The notes under the pieces: generated by a model
The model's database searches: none
What the model was told of the DNA's origin: nothing
Seen by the model: the letters and a program-made list of their open reading frames with translations, nothing else
Assembly (NCBI GenBank): GCA_046294625.1
Contig: JBKBKN010000008.1
Coordinates: 67,290-131,289 of the forward strand
DNA: 64,000 nt
Reading direction: 5' to 3'
Source: JBKBKN01 sp046294625
Lineage (GTDB): Bacteria > Bacteroidota > Bacteroidia > M30B66
Program-made: the position numbers and the translations under genes
Shown: in pieces, positions 1-7,365 of the stretch
Numbering within the stretch: position 1 is the first letter of the stretch
Layout of the letters: each line of letters starts with the position of its first letter

Positions 1-296
1 AGGCCTTGCATATTCAAATCCCATGCTTTCATTGGATTTTTCTCGCCACTTGCGGAAAGCATCGCGGCCAATTGATAAACAACTTTGACATTGTTTTTCG
101 TGATTACCCTCCTAAGTGCAACCGCATCCATTGTGTCTAATATTTCAAACTGGATATTATTTCTAAAATGCTTCGGTTTTCTGATATCTGAGGCGATTAC
201 CGATTGACTTCCATAGTTTTCGATTAAGGCATCGGTAAGCTCGCTTCCAATTTGCCCCGCAGCGCCGATAATCAGCACCGTATCTGTTTGTGACAT
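1..296 (-). CDS. Epimerase-type L-threonine 3-dehydrogenase, partial (N-terminal 98 residues)
   Basis: The reading frame starts at 296 and runs off the left edge. It opens with a Rossmann nucleotide-binding segment, IIGAAGQIGSELTDAL, near residues 9-24, then IASDIRKP, and later YQLAAMLSASGEKNP followed by AWDLNMQG. This series is characteristic of the short-chain dehydrogenase/epimerase-type L-threonine 3-dehydrogenase common in Bacteroidota, which oxidises threonine to 2-amino-3-ketobutyrate with NAD+. The catalytic Tyr-Lys part lies outside the window, so activity cannot be judged. Another NAD-dependent epimerase is the alternative. A TAnnTTTG promoter element lies about 35 bp upstream, facing this gene. 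It is divergent from the efflux operon to its right. Confidence 0.75.
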   Translation of the reverse strand, partial: MSQTDTVLIIGAAGQIGSELTDALIENYGSQSVIASDIRKPKHFRNNIQFEILDTMDAVALRRVITKNNVKVVYQLAAMLSASGEKNPMKAWDLNMQG

Positions 297-330
297 GTGT
301 GTTCCCCCTTGTGTTTGTGATGTAAAGCGG

Positions 331-363
331 CAAAAATATCATTAAATCATGAAAAGGCCACAA
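331..363 (-). promoter_or_regulatory. Bacteroidota-type promoter for the threonine dehydrogenase gene
   Basis: On the minus strand TTG (361-363) is followed after 22 bp by TATTTTTG (331-338), which matches the Bacteroidota -33/-7 pattern TTTG/TAnnTTTG. The start codon is at 296, giving a leader of roughly 30 nt. Confidence 0.5.
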
Positions 364-542
364 TTCCGCTCAAATGTCTGCATCGTCAAACTATGGGCTT
401 TGTCAGATAAAAAACAAAAAACGACAAAGTGAGTGAATAGTTAACCCCGTGTCATTGCGTATACTCTAGCTTGTCTTATGAAATTTTTATTCTCCTGATT
501 GTCTGTAGATTATGCAAAAATCGCGAAAAAACAAAAAACTGA

Positions 543-570
543 GGAAACATTTTTTGTGTTTATTGTTTCC
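543..570. promoter_or_regulatory. Inverted repeat overlapping the efflux promoter, candidate TetR operator
   Basis: GGAAACA (543-549) and its exact reverse complement TGTTTCC (564-570) are separated by 14 bp. The right arm overlaps the predicted -33 TTG. Dyads of this size next to a tetR-family gene are often the operator. Assignment is by position only. Confidence 0.4.
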
Positions 571-595
571 ATTGTTCATCTTGTTTATATCTTTG
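563..595 (+). promoter_or_regulatory. Promoter of the efflux operon
   Basis: TTG (563-565), 22 bp, then TATCTTTG (588-595) fit the Bacteroidota promoter pattern. The ATG at 603 is only 7 bp after the -7 element, so the transcript would have almost no leader. Confidence 0.5.
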
Positions 596-602
596 CCGCC
601 CC

Positions 603-1220
603 ATGAATGAAAAGTTTACAGAAATTCTCCAGAAAGCCAAAGAAGTATTCATGAGGCTTGGGCTTAAAAGCGTCACGATGGACGATGTAAGCAGAGAGTT
701 GGGCATTTCAAAGAAAACACTTTATCAATTTGTCAGTGACAAAAATGACCTCATCATCAAATCTGTTGAACTAGACCTGCAAGAAAACAAATGCAAGGTG
801 GATGCTGTAATGAGCATGGATGAAAACGCCATTGACCAATTGCTGATGGTAAATAATGTGGTGAGTGAAAAAATGAAACAAGTGCACCCTTCTATTCTGT
901 TCGATATGCAGAAATACTATCCCGAAGCGTGGAGATTGCTCATTGAACACAGACAATCTTATGTGGTAGAAATTATTGCACAAAACCTGAAGCTAGGTAT
1001 TGCTCAGGGGATATACAGACAAAACCTGAATATTGAATTAATTGCCCGCCTTTATACCAGTAAAATGGAAATTTTATCGAATGAGATACTCTTTCCGATT
1101 GGCAAATTTGGCCACGACGAAGTGATTACTGAATTTATGAAATATCACTTCTACGGAGTGGTGAATGAAAAAGGCAAACAGTACCTCGAACTTATTCTCA
1201 ATCAAATATCGAAATCATAA
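603..1220 (+). CDS. TetR/AcrR family transcriptional regulator
   Basis: This 205-residue protein has the classical TetR N-terminal helix-turn-helix at about residues 8-55, with VTMDDVSRELGISKKTLYQFV as the recognition core, followed by an all-helical ligand/dimer domain without strong identity. It is the first gene of a cluster with TolC, adaptor and RND genes and lies 3 bp before the TolC gene, so it very likely controls that operon including itself. An inverted repeat overlapping the promoter is a plausible operator. Such regulators usually repress until a toxic compound binds; the ligand cannot be inferred here. Family assignment is safe and the local target is inference. Confidence 0.88.
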   Translation: MNEKFTEILQKAKEVFMRLGLKSVTMDDVSRELGISKKTLYQFVSDKNDLIIKSVELDLQENKCKVDAVMSMDENAIDQLLMVNNVVSEKMKQVHPSILFDMQKYYPEAWRLLIEHRQSYVVEIIAQNLKLGIAQGIYRQNLNIELIARLYTSKMEILSNEILFPIGKFGHDEVITEFMKYHFYGVVNEKGKQYLELILNQISKS

Positions 1221-1223
1221 TCT

Positions 1224-2576
1224 ATGAATCGCATCATAACGCTTCTAATTAGCCTGACCCTGAGTAGCTCCACACTCTTTGCACAACAAAGGCCGGCAAT
1301 TACTTACACGCTTGAACAAGCCGTGGCTTATGCACTCAAAAACAGCTACAGCGCTAAAAACGCACAAACAGATGTAGAAATTGCCAGAAAACAAGTGAAG
1401 GAGGTGACCGGCGTGGGACTTCCACAGATCAACGCTGATGCACAATATCAGCAGTTTATCAATCTACCTGTAAGCCTTGTCCCTGCCAATGCTTTTGACC
1501 CCTCGGCACCCGATGATTTATTCCTGAAACTCGCATTCGGAACCAATTTCAACACCAATTATGGGGTCTCTGCATCTCAACTGATTTTCAGTGGAGAATA
1601 TATCGTTGGCCTTCAAGCGGCACGCGCCGTATTGGACATGTCGAAGTTAGGGCAAAAGAAATCGGATCAAGAAATCACAGAAACCGTTTCGAAGTCCTAT
1701 TACACCGTACTGATTTTGAAGGAAAACAAAAGAATTATAGAAGGAAGCATAAAAAACATAGACGAGAGTCTGCGCCAAACAGTAGCATTTAACAAAGAAG
1801 GCTTTGTTGAAGAGCTGGATGTGGACCGATTGATGCTCTTCAAAAACAATCTCATCAATACCCAAAACACATTGATACGCCAATCCAAGCTTGCTGAGAT
1901 GCTGCTTAAATTTCACATGGGCCTTGATGTGAATGCCGAAGTTGATTTTGTAGATAAACTCGATGAAACCCTGCTTAAGGTGACCATGCGGGAAAATGAA
2001 CAATTGCAATTTAATCCTTCGCAAAACATTGATGCGTTATTACTTTCTAAGCAGGTGGACTTGCAGCGACTTCAACTTCGCCGCGAGCGGAGCAATTATC
2101 TACCTTCTGTTGCAGGATTCTTTTCTGCAAGAGAAAATCGCTTCGGTAATGAATTCAGCCAATTACGTGATGAACAGTTCCGAGTAGCAGGTGGAACGAT
2201 CTGGGGCCTACAATTAAACGTACCCATCTTTGCCGGATTTTCAAAGAATGCGCGCGTGCAACAAGCCCGTCTCGAATTGTTTAAGGTAGAAAACCAAAAA
2301 GAACAAATCAACCAAAGTCTCGCTATGCAGGCGGCTGCGGCCGAAACCGATTTCAAAACCGCTTTGGAAAAATATCGCACTGCAGAAGAAAGCGTTCGGC
2401 TCGCCGAAAAAATCAGAAAAATAGCCGATATCAAATATCAGGAAGGCGTAGGCTCAAGCATTGAACGAACACAGGCAGAGACCGATTTACTTAATGCACA
2501 GAGCGCTTATATGTCATCCGTGCTGGAATTGCTAAATGCAAGGGTAAATCTGGATAAAAACCTCAATAAATTTTAA
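1224..2576 (+). CDS. TolC family outer-membrane efflux protein
   Basis: The 450-residue product begins with a Sec signal peptide of about 20 residues ending at LFAQQ. The mature part has the repeated long helices of the OEP (TolC) family, starting TYTLEQAVAYALKNS and including LQLNVPIFAGFSKNARVQQA in the second half, with YQEGVGSSIERTQAETDLLNAQ near the end. TolC trimers form the outer-membrane channel and periplasmic tunnel of tripartite pumps. Length is normal for the family. The gene sits between the TetR regulator (3 bp) and the adaptor gene (31 bp), so the three pump parts are made together. Confidence 0.92.
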   Translation: MNRIITLLISLTLSSSTLFAQQRPAITYTLEQAVAYALKNSYSAKNAQTDVEIARKQVKEVTGVGLPQINADAQYQQFINLPVSLVPANAFDPSAPDDLFLKLAFGTNFNTNYGVSASQLIFSGEYIVGLQAARAVLDMSKLGQKKSDQEITETVSKSYYTVLILKENKRIIEGSIKNIDESLRQTVAFNKEGFVEELDVDRLMLFKNNLINTQNTLIRQSKLAEMLLKFHMGLDVNAEVDFVDKLDETLLKVTMRENEQLQFNPSQNIDALLLSKQVDLQRLQLRRERSNYLPSVAGFFSARENRFGNEFSQLRDEQFRVAGGTIWGLQLNVPIFAGFSKNARVQQARLELFKVENQKEQINQSLAMQAAAAETDFKTALEKYRTAEESVRLAEKIRKIADIKYQEGVGSSIERTQAETDLLNAQSAYMSSVLELLNARVNLDKNLNKF

Positions 2577-2607
2577 TCAAAAAAATATCTAAATCAAAGC
2601 AATAAAG

Positions 2608-3738
2608 ATGAGAACCTTAATCATGCTACTTAGCGTAGCTATACTTTTTGGAGCGTGCAATTCAGGAAATGAATTGGAAAAGAAAAAGAATGAATTGGCG
2701 CAATACAATGCGCGAATGGATGAACTACGCAATAAGATTGCAGAACTCGAAAAAGAAATTGCCTTGCTTGACACTAGCGAAGCATATGTGAAACCCAAGC
2801 TAGTCAATATCCAAGCAATTCGCTCAACGCCATTTGCCCATTTTATCGATGTGCAAGCAGTGATCGACAGCGAAGAAAACATTATGGTAAACGCTGCTTC
2901 TCCAGGCCTTGTCACCAAGGTATATGTGAAAGAAGGCGATATGGTTTCGGCCGGAATGCTTCTTGCTGAACTTGAAAATCGCGTGATCTTACAAAGCATC
3001 GCCGAATTGGAAACAAGTCTTGATTTGGCAAAAACCACCTACGAAAAACAAAAAAGACTTTGGGACCAGAAAATCGGAAGCGAAATACAGTATCTGCAAG
3101 CCAAAACACAATTCGAGTCACTCAGCAAGACCAAATCGACACTTCAGGCTCAACTCGACCTAACACGGATAAAATCGCCTATTGCAGGTATGGTAGATGA
3201 AGTGAACATTAAAATTGGTGAAACTGCCGCTCCAGGATTTGGTGTGTTTAGAGTGGTAAATAACAACAAAATGAAAGCGGTAGCAAGAGTCGCTGATGCG
3301 CATCTGGGTAGAATCAAAAAGGGCGATCCGGTTAAATTAGTTTTGCGCGAACTCAAAGATACGATCACTACTTCTGTTTCCTTTGTTTCTAAGTCTGTAA
3401 ACCCCATGAGTCGCACCTTTATTGTGGAAGCGAATCTTCCTTCAGGCAGATCGGAGCTTCGTCCAAACATGTTGGCCACCATTTCAGTGAATGATGAGAT
3501 CTATAATGAAGCCTTAGTGGTGCCAAGCAATACTATTCAAAAAGATGCCAATGGAAACAACTATGTGTTGGTGGCAACCAACAGGGGTGACAAACTTTTT
3601 GCCCTTAAAAAAGTTGTTGAGTCCGGAGCTTCCTACGCAGGACAAACAGTAATCAAATCAGGATTGGAAGAAGGTGATATGCTCATCACGTTTGGCTATC
3701 AGGATATTGTGGACGGACAGCTGATTGCGACCAACTAA
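2608..3738 (+). CDS. RND efflux periplasmic adaptor (membrane fusion protein), lipoprotein
   Basis: The protein has 376 residues. It starts with a lipoprotein signal whose lipobox LFGAC places the lipidated Cys at about residue 17. A charged coiled coil follows at about residues 22-55, which is an extra helix before the usual adaptor core. Then come the biotinyl-lipoyl-like half motif (VYVKEGDMVSAGMLLAELEN), an alpha-hairpin, the second half (RIKSPIAGMVDEVNIKIGE) and the beta-barrel and membrane-proximal domains. It links the RND pump to TolC. The flanking genes supply both partners. Confidence 0.92.
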   Translation: MRTLIMLLSVAILFGACNSGNELEKKKNELAQYNARMDELRNKIAELEKEIALLDTSEAYVKPKLVNIQAIRSTPFAHFIDVQAVIDSEENIMVNAASPGLVTKVYVKEGDMVSAGMLLAELENRVILQSIAELETSLDLAKTTYEKQKRLWDQKIGSEIQYLQAKTQFESLSKTKSTLQAQLDLTRIKSPIAGMVDEVNIKIGETAAPGFGVFRVVNNNKMKAVARVADAHLGRIKKGDPVKLVLRELKDTITTSVSFVSKSVNPMSRTFIVEANLPSGRSELRPNMLATISVNDEIYNEALVVPSNTIQKDANGNNYVLVATNRGDKLFALKKVVESGASYAGQTVIKSGLEEGDMLITFGYQDIVDGQLIATN

Positions 3739-3816
3739 TTGAAACAAAAAAGCGGTTCACTATTGAATTGCCTCTAATTATTCAAACAAACCATTAGGCT
3801 AACATCATTACAGAAA

Positions 3817-6800
3817 ATGAAAGCTGAACATATCAAGAATTTCAAGCCTACAAGCTGGGCCATCAATAACCGTACAGCAGTATACCTGTTTACGATTTTC
3901 ATAACCATCGCCGGATTTCTGGTATTCTTAAACATTCCTAAGGAGCAATTTCCCGATATCGTAGTACCCACAGTCGCGGTTACCACGATTTATCCCGGTG
4001 CCAGTCCTGAAGACGTTGAAAACCTTATTACGAAACCTTTGGAAAAGCAAATCAAAGCTATTTCCGGAATCAACAAAATCAACAGTAATTCGATTCAGGA
4101 TGTTTCCATCATTACTGTAGAATTTAACACCAATGTGGAAGTGGATGTGGCAAAGCAAAAAGTCTCCAACGCAGTTGACAAGGCGAAGAAAGACCTGCCC
4201 AGCGACTTGAAAGATGATCCTGATGTTCAGGAATTTGATTTCTCTGAATTTCCGATCATGAATATCAACATCTCAGGCGATTTACCACTCGAAAAACTCA
4301 AGAAATATGCAGAAGATCTTCAGGATGCCTGCGAAAGCGTAAATGGCGTCACAAGACTCGATATCATCGGTGCATTGAATAGAGAAATCCAAATCAATGT
4401 TGACCTATACCGAATGCAAGCACTTGGCATAGCCTTCGGCGATATTGAGCAGGCTGTTGCATCCGAAAACGTGAACATTTCAGGTGGCGAAATTCGGGTG
4501 AACGAGCTTCGACGCACGCTTCGTGTGAAAGGCGAGTTTTCTAGTGTTGAAGAAATAGGAAATATTCTAATTCGCTCTGCCAGAGGCAACACTGCCTACA
4601 TCAAAGAGTTTGCTGAAGTGGTTGATGGAAATGCTGATATTCAAGACTTTGCAAGACTTAACGGAAAACCGGTAATCACGCTAAATGTAATTAAAAGATC
4701 AGGTGCCAATCTTGTTCAAGTGGCAGACGATATTAAAGAAATCATTTCCGAATACAAAGCCACACGATTTCCTTCAGGTCTTGAAGTGGTGGTGACCGGC
4801 GACACTTCTACCGACACCAAGGTGCAGTTAAATGACTTGGTAAATACCGTAATCATTGGTTTTATCCTCGTGGTCTTGGTGCTCATGTTTTTTATGGGTC
4901 TGCGAAATGCCTTTTTCGTGGCACTGGCTGTTCCGCTTTCTGTATTGTTGGCTTTGCTCTTTATGCCATCTCTGGGCTATACCATGAATGTAATTGTATT
5001 ATTCTCCTTTCTTCTGGCATTGGGAATAATCGTAGACGATGCCATTGTGGTGATCGAAAATACGCACCGTATCTATCACCGGTATGATTTAGATATTGTT
5101 ACTTCGGCCCGAACAGCTGCTGCAGAAGTTTTTGTCCCAGTGCTCGCCGGAACACTCACCACCATTGCCCCCTTCTTCCCGCTTCTTTTCTGGCCGGGCA
5201 TTGTTGGAGAATTTATGAAATATCTGCCTGTTACGCTCATTCTAACGCTTTTTGCTTCGCTTTTCGTAGCCTTTATTATGAACCCCATCTTTGCTGTGAG
5301 TTTCATGAAAAAAGATGAACACTTGATAAAGTCTCATCCGAAAGAAATGAAAAAGCCGATTATCCTATTTGGCATCATTGCGCTTTTTGGCTACTTAATT
5401 GGATTTCCCGGATTGGGCAACTTTTCTGTATTGATGATTATTTTAACCATCGCAAATTTTTATGTGTTTGAGCCCATGACCAAAGCTTTTCAGAAAAATA
5501 CTTGGCCTAAAGTGGTTGAAAAATACAAAAGACTTGTCTCCTATCTATTGGTAGGCCGTCGGCCTTATTGGGTATTTTCAGGAGTCATTAGCCTGCTGAT
5601 TTTCTCCATTGTGGTGTTTACCGCATCAAGTCCAAAAGTGGATTTCTTCCCCAATGGCGAACCTAATTTTGCTTATGTATATGTTCAACTGCCCAATGGA
5701 ACGGATGCAGAAGTGACAGACTCTATCACGCGCATTGTTGAAAACAAAGTGTATGAAGTAATTGGACGCGACAATCCTAATGTAGAATCTGTAATTACCA
5801 ATGTGGGTATAGGTGCCGGAGACCCCAGAAACCCTGATCGCGTCGCAACACCGAACAAAGGAAAAGTAACCGTAGCTTTTGTGGATTTTGCTTCGCGCAA
5901 AAACTTTTCCACGTCTGAAATTCTGGAAAAAATTCGTGCTAATGTGACCGGAATTCCGGGTACAGAAATTTCTGTTGAAAAAGAGCCAACAGGTCCTCCT
6001 ACCGGCAAGCCAATCAATATGGAAATTGCCGGAGATGACTTCGACCAGCTCATCGAACTGGAGCAAACCATACGACGCAGCATCGCTGAAGCAAAAATTG
6101 AAGGGATAGAAGAACTCAAATCAGATTTGGTCAGAAACAAACCTGAGATTATTGTTGATATCGATCCCGACAGAGCTTTGGCACTGGGCATGAGCAAAGC
6201 CAAAATTGCTATGGAGCTTCGCACGGCTTTGTTTGGAAAAGAAATTTCGAAGTTCAAGGACATTGACACCGACGCCCCAATCCAATTGCGTTTGAAGCCT
6301 GAATATCGCGAGAAAGTGGAAGATCTGTTGAATATGGATATCGCCTTTCTCGATATGGCTACGGGGCGCTTCAAACAAGTGCCTGCATCGGCTGTGGCCG
6401 ACGTGCGTTATGCTACAGCTTTCAGCTCTATCAACCGCAAACAGCAGCGTAGAGTGGTAACGCTTTCATCCAATGTGCTGGAAGGTTACACCGCCAATGA
6501 TATTGTTAAAGAATTAAATAAAATCATTCGTCAGACTAACTTACCCGAGGGCTATACAATCAAAATGACCGGAGAACAGGAGCAGCAAGAAGAGTCTTCT
6601 TCGTTCTTAGGGTTTGCATTTCTAGCATCGTTGGCGCTGATGTTCATGATTCTGGTCACTCAGTTTAATTCTGTTGTGAAGCCATTGATCATCTTCTCAA
6701 CAGTAATTTTCAGCCTAATTGGTGTTTTTCTTGGCTTCTCGATATTTAAAATGAACTTCTCGGTGGTAATGACCGGTGTGGGTATCATTGCGCTTGGCGG

Positions 6801-7167
6801 TATTGTGGTGCGAAATGGCATTCTTCTGATAGAGTTTGCTGACGAAATGCGCGCACGGGGCATGGAAGTGGTAGAGGCCATTATCGAGGCCGGTTCCACG
6901 CGTATGACGCCGGTAATTCTCACTGCGATCACAGCTATTTTAGGTTTGATTCCGCTTGCTATCGGCGTAAATATCGATTTTGGAACATTATTCAGCAAAT
7001 TCGAGCCCAATTTCTTCCTTGGCGGCGACAATGTGGCTTTTTGGGGACCCTTAGCCTGGACCATGATTTACGGATTGATTGTGTCTACCTTCTTAACCCT
7101 TTTGGTCGTTCCTTCCATGTACCTTATTTATTTAAAAGTGAGAAAACGCGTGAAAGGCAGCTATTAA
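3817..7167 (+). CDS. RND family efflux transporter permease (AcrB/MexB-like superfamily)
   Basis: This 1116-residue inner-membrane protein has the internally duplicated RND layout: one membrane helix near residue 20, a large periplasmic loop (about 40-340), a block of helices, a second large loop (about 620-900) and a final helix block. The helix-4 motif GIIVDDAIVVIENTHR carries the paired Asp residues used for proton relay. PTVAVTTIYPGASPEDVE near the N-terminus is typical of the hydrophobe/amphiphile and metal efflux branches. It is the pump of the tripartite complex and the last gene of the operon, followed by a strong terminator at 7218. The substrate is not evident. Helices between the two halves (about 505-545) include an additional hydrophobic stretch. 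Confidence 0.93.
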   Translation: MKAEHIKNFKPTSWAINNRTAVYLFTIFITIAGFLVFLNIPKEQFPDIVVPTVAVTTIYPGASPEDVENLITKPLEKQIKAISGINKINSNSIQDVSIITVEFNTNVEVDVAKQKVSNAVDKAKKDLPSDLKDDPDVQEFDFSEFPIMNINISGDLPLEKLKKYAEDLQDACESVNGVTRLDIIGALNREIQINVDLYRMQALGIAFGDIEQAVASENVNISGGEIRVNELRRTLRVKGEFSSVEEIGNILIRSARGNTAYIKEFAEVVDGNADIQDFARLNGKPVITLNVIKRSGANLVQVADDIKEIISEYKATRFPSGLEVVVTGDTSTDTKVQLNDLVNTVIIGFILVVLVLMFFMGLRNAFFVALAVPLSVLLALLFMPSLGYTMNVIVLFSFLLALGIIVDDAIVVIENTHRIYHRYDLDIVTSARTAAAEVFVPVLAGTLTTIAPFFPLLFWPGIVGEFMKYLPVTLILTLFASLFVAFIMNPIFAVSFMKKDEHLIKSHPKEMKKPIILFGIIALFGYLIGFPGLGNFSVLMIILTIANFYVFEPMTKAFQKNTWPKVVEKYKRLVSYLLVGRRPYWVFSGVISLLIFSIVVFTASSPKVDFFPNGEPNFAYVYVQLPNGTDAEVTDSITRIVENKVYEVIGRDNPNVESVITNVGIGAGDPRNPDRVATPNKGKVTVAFVDFASRKNFSTSEILEKIRANVTGIPGTEISVEKEPTGPPTGKPINMEIAGDDFDQLIELEQTIRRSIAEAKIEGIEELKSDLVRNKPEIIVDIDPDRALALGMSKAKIAMELRTALFGKEISKFKDIDTDAPIQLRLKPEYREKVEDLLNMDIAFLDMATGRFKQVPASAVADVRYATAFSSINRKQQRRVVTLSSNVLEGYTANDIVKELNKIIRQTNLPEGYTIKMTGEQEQQEESSSFLGFAFLASLALMFMILVTQFNSVVKPLIIFSTVIFSLIGVFLGFSIFKMNFSVVMTGVGIIALGGIVVRNGILLIEFADEMRARGMEVVEAIIEAGSTRMTPVILTAITAILGLIPLAIGVNIDFGTLFSKFEPNFFLGGDNVAFWGPLAWTMIYGLIVSTFLTLLVVPSMYLIYLKVRKRVKGSY

Positions 7168-7217
7168 ATATTAAAAACAGTAAAAGGCAGTTTCTAAGGT
7201 TTTCTGCTTTGTTCATG

Positions 7218-7247
7218 GCTCCTTGATGAAATTCAAGGGGCTTTTTT
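7218..7247 (+). terminator. Rho-independent terminator after the efflux operon
   Basis: GCTCCTTGA (7218-7226) pairs with TCAAGGGGC (7233-7241) around a 6-nt loop, with one G-U pair, and is followed directly by six T residues. Confidence 0.85.
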
Positions 7248-7333
7248 GTTTCAAACCCATCTCTCAACGAGCGTTTTAATTCAACATTAATTTTGATTAA
7301 CAGAATCCTTTTAGGCGCTCATGCGTTTTATGC

Positions 7334-7341
7334 TAAATTTG
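7334..7341 (+). promoter_or_regulatory. -7 element of the sucAB promoter
   Basis: TAAATTTG matches TAnnTTTG. Its position argues that translation starts at the ATG at 7366 and not at the in-frame ATG at 7321, which lies upstream of the expected transcript start. Confidence 0.5.
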
Positions 7342-7365
7342 CACCGCTTAATACCCTTACAACAG

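Noticed and set aside
7321..7365. Earlier in-frame ATG for sucA
   Set aside because: A TAnnTTTG element at 7334-7341 lies after it and homologues start at the second Met.
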